Source: Promicromonospora sp. MEB111 (GTDB lineage: Bacteria > Actinomycetota > Actinomycetes > Actinomycetales > Cellulomonadaceae). From it: a stretch of DNA of 64,000 bases. The notes beneath the pieces were generated by a model. It searched no databases. It was not told the DNA's origin and was given only the letters and a program-made list of their open reading frames with translations. The position numbers and the translations under genes were made by a program. Below, piece by piece: positions 59,002-64,000 of this stretch (the stretch's first letter is position 1; every line of letters starts with the position of its first letter). The DNA lies in NCBI RefSeq assembly GCF_030209445.1, contig NZ_JARVSD010000006.1, positions 97,121-161,120 of the forward strand, in the 5' to 3' direction.

Positions 59002-59940
59002 ATGCGTCTGGGCGTCCTCGACATCGGTTCCAACACGGGTCACCTGCTGGTGGTCGACGCCCACGGCGGCGCCGCGCCGCTGCCCGCGTCGTCGTACAAG
59101 GAGCCGCTGCGGCTCGCGGAGCACCTGGACGACGCCGGCGCCGTCGGCCCGGCGGGCGTGGACGCCCTCGTGGAGTTCACGGCGCAGGCCGTGCGTGTCG
59201 CGGAGGACCGCGGCTGCGCGGAGACGCTGGCGTTCGCGACGTCCGCGGTGCGCGAGTCGGTGAACGCCGAGGAGGTGCTCCGGACCGTGCAGGAGCGCAC
59301 CGGGGTGCTCCTGGAGGTGCTCAGCGGCGCGGACGAGGCCCGGCTCACGTTCCTCGCGGTGCGCCGGTGGTTCGGCTGGTCGGCCGGCCGGCTCGCCGTG
59401 TTCGACATCGGCGGCGGCTCCCTGGAGATCGCCGGCGGCGCCGACGAGGCGCCCGACGCCGCCTGGTCGCTCCCGCTGGGCGCCGCGCGCCTGGCCCGCA
59501 CGCACTTCGGCGCGGCACCCGACGCCGGGGCGCTGCGCGCCCTGCGCCGAGACCTGCGCGCGGACATCGCGCGCAACGCCGGTGACCTGCTGCGCTCCGG
59601 CCGCCCCGACCGCGCGGCCGCGACCTCGAAGACGTTCCGGTCGCTCGCCCGGATTTGCGGCGCCGCGCCCGCGGGGGACGGGCCGCTCGTGCCGAGGACG
59701 TTGCGGCTCGACGACCTGCGCGAACGGATGGGCGAGCTGGTCCGGACGGCGCCCGCCGACCTGGCCGGGCTGCCCGGCGTCTCGCCGAGCCGGGCCCACC
59801 AGATCGCGCCCGGCGCGTTGGTGGCGGAGGCCTGCATGGACGTGTTCGACCTGCCGGAGCTGGAGATCTGCCCGTGGGCGCTGCGCGAGGGCGTGATCCT
59901 GGAGCGCCTGGACCTCATGCCCCACCTCGCGGCCGGCTGA
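59002..59940 (+). CDS. Ppx/GppA-family phosphatase
   Basis: 312 residues, typical of the short actinobacterial Ppx proteins. Actin-like ATPase fold: [21 protein letters not shown] (phosphate 1), [32 protein letters not shown] (phosphate 2) and [11 protein letters not shown]. It hydrolyses exopolyphosphate or pppGpp. Start 59002 directly at the first strand; upstream in-frame codons overlap hpaI and read as unrelated Arg-rich sequence. It may be cotranscribed with the hpa genes by position only. Confidence 0.92.
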   Translation: MRLGVLDIGSNTGHLLVVDAHGGAAPLPASSYKEPLRLAEHLDDAGAVGPAGVDALVEFTAQAVRVAEDRGCAETLAFATSAVRESVNAEEVLRTVQERTGVLLEVLSGADEARLTFLAVRRWFGWSAGRLAVFDIGGGSLEIAGGADEAPDAAWSLPLGAARLARTHFGAAPDAGALRALRRDLRADIARNAGDLLRSGRPDRAAATSKTFRSLARICGAAPAGDGPLVPRTLRLDDLRERMGELVRTAPADLAGLPGVSPSRAHQIAPGALVAEACMDVFDLPELEICPWALREGVILERLDLMPHLAAG

Positions 59941-59989
59941 TACCGCACCGCATGGCCGACCGAGGACGTCCCGGGCGGATACTGGCGGC

Positions 59990-60874
59990 ATGCCCGTTGT
60001 CACGAGCCCCGTCGAGCGCCTGCGCGCCCGGGTGGGCGACGCCCTGTTCACGCGGGTCGCCGGGCCCCGGGGGTACGAGGCGCGCGACCGCATCCACCTC
60101 ACGCCCGGCCCGCGCTGGTTCGCGCCCGGCAGCCCGATCCGCCGGGTGCACGCCGACTCGGCGACGTTCGCGGGCGGCCTGCGGGCGCTGCTGCTGCAGT
60201 CGCTGCACCCGCTGGCGATGGCGGGGGTGGCCGGCCACTCCGGCTACCGCGGCGACCCCTGGGGGCGGCTGGCCCGCACCTCCACGTTCCTGGCGACCAC
60301 CACGTTCGCGACCGCGGACCACGCCCAGGAGATGGTCGACCGCGTGCGCGCGGTGCACGACCGGGTGCGGGGCCGGGCGCCCGACGGCCGGCCCTACCGC
60401 GCGAGCGACCCCCACCTGCTCACCTGGGTGCACGTGGCCGAGGCCGACTCGTTCCTGGCCGCCCACCAGCGCTACGGCGAGCGGCCGCTCAGCCCGGCCG
60501 AGGCGGACGAGTACGTGGCGCAGTCCGGCCGGGTGGCCCGCGCGCTCGGCGCCGTGGTGGTCCCGGAGACGGTCGCCGAGCTGGCCGAGTGCCTGCGGTC
60601 CTACCGCGACGAGCTCGTCGCCACGCCCGAGGCCCTCGACACCGCCCACTTCCTGCTGCGCGAGCCGCCGCTGCCCCGGGCCGCCCGCGGCCCCTACCGC
60701 CTGCTCGCCGCCGGGTCGGTGGCGCTGCTGCCCGCCTGGGCGCGCGCCGAGCTGGGCGTCGAGACCTGGTTCAGCCGGAACCTCGGCGGACCCGCCGGGG
60801 CGGTCGCGGTCCGGGGCGTGCGGTGGGGACTGGGCTCCGCCGGAGGCCGGGAGCGCTGGGCCTCAGTAGCCTGA
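59990..60874 (+). CDS. DUF2236/MpaB-family putative oxygenase
   Basis: 294 residues. GLRALLLQSLHPLAMAGVAGHSGYRGDPWGRLARTSTFLATTTFATADHAQEMVDRVRAVHDRVRG and DPHLLTWVHVAEADSFLAAHQRYG are the DUF2236 signatures, with conserved His residues (LHPLAMAGV, HVAEADSF) thought to bind haem or iron in latex-clearing/MpaB-like relatives. No signal peptide. Substrate unknown. It sits between Ppx (49 bp) and a YciI-like gene (4 bp). Confidence 0.88.
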   Translation: MPVVTSPVERLRARVGDALFTRVAGPRGYEARDRIHLTPGPRWFAPGSPIRRVHADSATFAGGLRALLLQSLHPLAMAGVAGHSGYRGDPWGRLARTSTFLATTTFATADHAQEMVDRVRAVHDRVRGRAPDGRPYRASDPHLLTWVHVAEADSFLAAHQRYGERPLSPAEADEYVAQSGRVARALGAVVVPETVAELAECLRSYRDELVATPEALDTAHFLLREPPLPRAARGPYRLLAAGSVALLPAWARAELGVETWFSRNLGGPAGAVAVRGVRWGLGSAGGRERWASVA

Positions 60875-60878
60875 GGAC

Positions 60879-61262
60879 ATGGCGAGCGACCCCGACGTCC
60901 CCGACGCCTTCGACGTGTACACGGTCGTGGTCCTGCGGCGTCCGCCCGACGCCCCCGACATCACGGACGACGCCCTCACCGAGCTCCAGGCGCGCCACCT
61001 CGCCTACCGGGCCGACCTGCGGCGCCGGGGCGTGCTCGTGGTGAACGGGCCGTTCGACCTCCGCAGCGACCCGTCGTACCGCGGGATGTCGATCTTCGCG
61101 TGCTCCCCGGACGAGGCCGCCCGGCTGTCCGACGGCGACCCGTCCGTCGCGGCGGGCCGGCTCGTCCACGACGTGCTGGAGTGGTGGGTCGCCGCCGGCT
61201 CGCTCGCGTTCCCGCTCGCGGCCGGCCCGGTGGGGGACCGCCGCAGCATGCCGGACGACTGA
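60879..61262 (+). CDS. YciI-like (dimeric alpha/beta barrel) protein
   Basis: 127 residues. FDVYTVVVLRRPPDAPDITDDALTELQARHLAYRADLRRRGVLVVNGPFDLRSDPSYRGMSIFACSPDEAARLSDGDPSVAAGRL matches the YciI fold: H in the ARHLAYRADL helix and D in GDPSV are the usual paired residues. Possible small-molecule dehydrochlorinase-like or unknown role. It is 4 bp after the DUF2236 gene and ends at a 15-bp terminator. Confidence 0.88.
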   Translation: MASDPDVPDAFDVYTVVVLRRPPDAPDITDDALTELQARHLAYRADLRRRGVLVVNGPFDLRSDPSYRGMSIFACSPDEAARLSDGDPSVAAGRLVHDVLEWWVAAGSLAFPLAAGPVGDRRSMPDD

Positions 61263-61295
61263 GCGCCCGGGCACGGTCGTACCGTGCCCGGGCGC
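61263..61295. terminator. Bidirectional 15-bp terminator hairpin
   Basis: GCGCCCGGGCACGGT (61263-61277), loop CGT, then the exact complement (61281-61295), between the YciI-like stop and the convergent permease stop. Confidence 0.92.
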
Positions 61296-61314
61296 CGTCG
61301 TCAGCGAGGGGCGC

Positions 61315-63924
61315 TCACTCCACGCCGAGCGCCGCGACCGGCGACGTGCGGACGGCCGCCCGCGCCGGGACCACGGAGGCGAGGAGGCCGGCGACGAGGG
61401 CCACGGCCAGGACCAGCGCGATGTCCGTCCACGGCACGGCGTACCGCACGTCACCCATCAGCGACAGGGCGGTGGCCGCGCCGGCCCAGCCGAACACCAG
61501 CCCGAGCACGATGCCGAGCACCGCGCCGACGCCGGCGATCAGCATGCCCTCGACCGCGAGCATGGCACGCAGCTGGTCCTTGCCGAGCCCGATCGCCCGC
61601 AGGGTCGCGGACTCCCGGGTGCGTTCGATGACCGAGAGGGACAGCGTGTTCGTGACGCCGATCAGGGCGATCACCACGGCCACGGCGAGCAGGCCCACCA
61701 CGATGCCGAGGATCACGTCCACGACCTGCCGGAACTGCGCGGCCTGGGCCGCCGGGCCCATCACGAACGCCGCGCCGTCGACCTCCGCCACGGCGTCCTG
61801 CACGTCCGTGAGCACCGCCGCGGGGTCGGAGCCGTCGATGTGGGCCCAGACGTCGCTCCACGCGTCCTCACCGACGACCCGGTCCAGGTCCGCGGCCGTG
61901 ATCATGCTGCTGAGCGGGTCGGCCGTGGTGATGACGACCGTCAGGTCGACGGCGCCGCCGGGACCCTCGACGGTGGTGCGGTCGCCCTCGGCGAGGTCCA
62001 GCGAGTCCGCGGCGTCCTGCGTCAGCAGGATCGAGCCCTCGGTCAGCCGCTCCGCCTCCTCGGCCACGTTCACGACGGCCGCCAGGTCGTGCGGGTCGGC
62101 GCCTGCGACCGACATGTCCTCCGCCCCGGCGAGCGTGACGGTCGTGTTCGTCACCAGCACGGTGTCGGTGACGCCGTCGGTGCCCGCGACGGCCCCGTGC
62201 ACGTCCTCGACGTACCTCGGGTCGGACGGCGACGCGCTCACGTCGTACGGGAACGTCTCGTCGAGCAGGCTGTCCGCGGACATCCGTGCGCTCGCCGCCC
62301 CCGTGGACATCATGGTGACCAGCGTGACGCCGATGAGCAGCGCGGTGGAGGTGGCCGCCGTCCGCCGCGGGTTGCGCAGCGTGTTGGCGACGGCCAGGCG
62401 GGCCGCCGGGCCGGTGCGGGCCACGAGGCCGCCCAGGCCCGCCGCGACGCGCGGCAGCCACAGCACGGCGCTCAGCACGACGCCGAAGAACGCGAGCGAA
62501 CCGCCGCCCACGGCGGCGATCAGGCCGAACTGCGGGCCACCGTTCATGCCGAGGGCCACGCCGATCGCGAGGCCCGCGAAGCCGCCGATGACGCACAGGA
62601 TCGAGATCACCAGGCGGGCCCGGCCGGTGCGGGCGCGCAGCGTGGGCGCGTCCGAGGGGCGCAGCGCGGCCAGCGGCGCGACGCGCGTGGCCGAGCGGGC
62701 CGGGGCGAGCGCGGCCAGGACCGTCACGCCCACGCCGACGGCCAGCGGCAGCACGACCGCCTGCCAGGTCAGGGCGATGGTCGTGGGCAGCGGTACGCCG
62801 AGGTCGAACGACGGCGCGACGAGCAGCGCGATCTGCGCCAGCGCCGCGCCCGCCACGATGCCCGCCGCCGACGCGACGACGCCGAGGATCGCGGCCTCCA
62901 GCAGCACGCTGCGGTAGAGCTGGCCGGCGTCCGCGCCGATGCAGCGCAGCAGCGCCAGGGTGCGGGTGCGCTGGGCCACGAGCACCTGGAACGTGTTGGT
63001 GATGACCATGGCCGCGATCAGCAGCGCGATGGCGGCGAACGTCAGCACGAACACCAGGAAGACGAGGTCCTGGCCCCCGGTCTGCTCCGCCGTCCGCTCG
63101 GTCGCCACCTGCTCGACCGTCTGGACGGTCGCGTCGCCCGCGCCGTCGGAGAGGGCACCCTGGAGCGACTCGCGCAGCCCTGCCGGGACCTCGTCGCTCT
63201 CCAGCGGGGTGTCGAGCGCGACGAGCAGCTCGGTGACCGGGTCCGAGTAGGGCTCGGCCGCGTTCCAGGCGTCGAGGGTCGCGGCCGGGACCGCGGCGGC
63301 GCCGCCGTAGGAGGTGTAGGCGCCGTAGGGGTCCTCGGCGATGCCCGTCACGGTCAGCGTCTCGGTGACGTCCTTCGGGTCGCCGAGCTCCGCGGCCGGG
63401 TCGTCGGCCTGGCTCTCGGCCCAGCCGTCGGGGTAGACGGTCCGGTTCAGCGTCACGGTGTCGCCGACGGCGACCTCCATCCGCTCGGCGACCGTCGTGG
63501 ACAGGGCCACCTCGCCGTCTGCCGTCGGCCAGGCGCCGTCGGTCAGCTCCAGCGGGGACAGGCGCGGGTCGGCGGGCACCGGGGCGAAGGCCTGGAAGCC
63601 GCCCTTGCCGCCGTTGCGCAGGTCGCCGAACCAGGTCGTGACCGGCTGGACGGCCGCGACGCCGTCGAGCGCGGCGACGGCCTGGACGTCACGGTCGGCG
63701 ATCCCGTCGGTCTCGGTGCTCGGGCTGGTCACCACGACGTCGGCCCGCGCGTACCCGGCCGCGACCATGTCGTGGGTGGTGCCGTTGATGACGCCGCCGG
63801 CCAGGAGGGTCACGGTGACGAAGGCGGTGCTGATCAGGATGGCCACACCGGCGGCGGTGAGCCGTCCGGTGCTGCGGCGCATCTGCCCCAGGGTGAGGCG
63901 TGCGGTGGGGAAGGAGTTCGACAT
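61315..63924 (-). CDS. MacB/FtsX-type ABC transporter permease
   Basis: 869 residues; ATG 63924 follows the ATPase stop with 1-bp overlap (TGATG); GTG 63927 is an alternative. Layout: an N-terminal helix (AAGVAILISTAFVTVTLLAGG), a large extracellular domain to about 270, three helices of FtsX domain 1 (LVFLVFVLTFAAIALLIAAMVI...), two middle helices, a second extracellular domain, and FtsX domain 2 (VVDVILGIVVGLLAVAVVIALIGVTNTLSLSVIERTRESATLRAIGLGKDQLRAMLAVEGMLI). It ends VVPARAAVRTSPVAALGVE, the family terminus. It exports lipid, peptide or antibiotic, or relays a signal, together with its ATPase. Confidence 0.94.
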   Translation of the reverse strand: MSNSFPTARLTLGQMRRSTGRLTAAGVAILISTAFVTVTLLAGGVINGTTHDMVAAGYARADVVVTSPSTETDGIADRDVQAVAALDGVAAVQPVTTWFGDLRNGGKGGFQAFAPVPADPRLSPLELTDGAWPTADGEVALSTTVAERMEVAVGDTVTLNRTVYPDGWAESQADDPAAELGDPKDVTETLTVTGIAEDPYGAYTSYGGAAAVPAATLDAWNAAEPYSDPVTELLVALDTPLESDEVPAGLRESLQGALSDGAGDATVQTVEQVATERTAEQTGGQDLVFLVFVLTFAAIALLIAAMVITNTFQVLVAQRTRTLALLRCIGADAGQLYRSVLLEAAILGVVASAAGIVAGAALAQIALLVAPSFDLGVPLPTTIALTWQAVVLPLAVGVGVTVLAALAPARSATRVAPLAALRPSDAPTLRARTGRARLVISILCVIGGFAGLAIGVALGMNGGPQFGLIAAVGGGSLAFFGVVLSAVLWLPRVAAGLGGLVARTGPAARLAVANTLRNPRRTAATSTALLIGVTLVTMMSTGAASARMSADSLLDETFPYDVSASPSDPRYVEDVHGAVAGTDGVTDTVLVTNTTVTLAGAEDMSVAGADPHDLAAVVNVAEEAERLTEGSILLTQDAADSLDLAEGDRTTVEGPGGAVDLTVVITTADPLSSMITAADLDRVVGEDAWSDVWAHIDGSDPAAVLTDVQDAVAEVDGAAFVMGPAAQAAQFRQVVDVILGIVVGLLAVAVVIALIGVTNTLSLSVIERTRESATLRAIGLGKDQLRAMLAVEGMLIAGVGAVLGIVLGLVFGWAGAATALSLMGDVRYAVPWTDIALVLAVALVAGLLASVVPARAAVRTSPVAALGVE

Positions 63925-64000
63925 CACGCACCCGTCCGGGTGGGACCGGTGGTGACGGCGGGTTCGAGGGTGCGCAGGGCGTCCAGCCCGGCCATGGCGG
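63924..64000 (-). CDS. C-terminal end of an ABC transporter ATPase (partial)
   Basis: Only the last 24 codons lie in the window. The minus frame reads AMAGLDALRTLEPAV and then TTGPTRTGA before TGA. The stop overlaps the permease start by one base. Position and coupling to a MacB/FtsX-type permease imply the matching LolD/MacB-like ATPase; no catalytic motif is in view. Confidence 0.6.
   Translation of the reverse strand, partial: AMAGLDALRTLEPAVTTGPTRTGA

Overview
The window is a very GC-rich (about 72-74%) stretch of actinobacterial chromosome. Codon use, leaderless or GTG-initiated and 1-16 bp overlapping genes, secreted glycoside hydrolases with X2/CBM modules, a DUF222/HNH gene and DevRS-type regulation all suggest a Micrococcales bacterium of the Cellulomonas/Promicromonospora/Cellulosimicrobium kind. 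I cannot name the species. No rRNA, tRNA, CRISPR array, intact insertion sequence or phage was seen. Gene function is inferred from family motifs read in the translations; no database search was run.

Layout. 1-7.3 kb: end of a membrane protein, an exported beta-propeller protein, a secreted nuclease/phosphatase-fold enzyme carrying chitin-binding modules, an OmpR-type two-component pair, a flavin oxidoreductase and an MFS exporter. 7.3-9.7 kb: a frameshifted DUF222/HNH gene and a glyoxalase-fold protein. 9.7-25.3 kb: a carbohydrate-utilisation locus. On the minus strand lie two ABC permeases, GH95, an acetyl-esterase, the sugar-binding lipoprotein and a ROK regulator. Around it are GH36 and GH27 alpha-galactosidases and a GH2 beta-mannosidase. 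The enzyme set fits acetylated galacto(gluco)mannan side-chain and oligosaccharide breakdown. The permease operon and the beta-mannosidase share an almost identical promoter block, which ties them into one regulon. 25.4-31.7 kb: a 2,093-residue secreted subtilase with a duplicated C-terminal half. 31.7-34.9 kb: small genes, including an orphan PD-(D/E)XK-like domain with lost active-site residues, a PadR regulator and a DUF385-type protein. 35-41.4 kb: an SDR/DUF2867 protein, two membrane proteins, a secreted GH30 with ricin-type lectin domain divergent from a TetR regulator, and a transglycosylase-like lipoprotein.

41.5-45.7 kb: a redox/dormancy-type module (universal stress protein, GAF sensor kinase, NarL/DevR-type regulator, DoxX protein). 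Two GGGAC-N4-GTCCC palindromes with the geometry of the mycobacterial DevR/DosR box lie in its promoters. 45.7-50.4 kb: a ThDP-dependent enzyme and a secreted M6 metalloprotease. 50.6-59.0 kb: a homoprotocatechuate (3,4-dihydroxyphenylacetate) meta-cleavage cluster. It has a divergent MobA-like flavin hydroxylase, an unusual FAH-RraA fusion (HpaG-like), GntR, HpaE, HpaD, HpaH and HpaI; no hpaF or hpaBC is present in the window. 59-64 kb: a Ppx/GppA phosphatase, a DUF2236 protein, a YciI-like protein and a MacB/FtsX-type ABC permease with the tail of its ATPase.

The points most worth checking are the shared promoter block of the mannan locus, the DevR-type boxes, the inactive orphan nuclease domain, the FAH-RraA fusion and the nested palindrome between the hydroxylase and the M6 protease.
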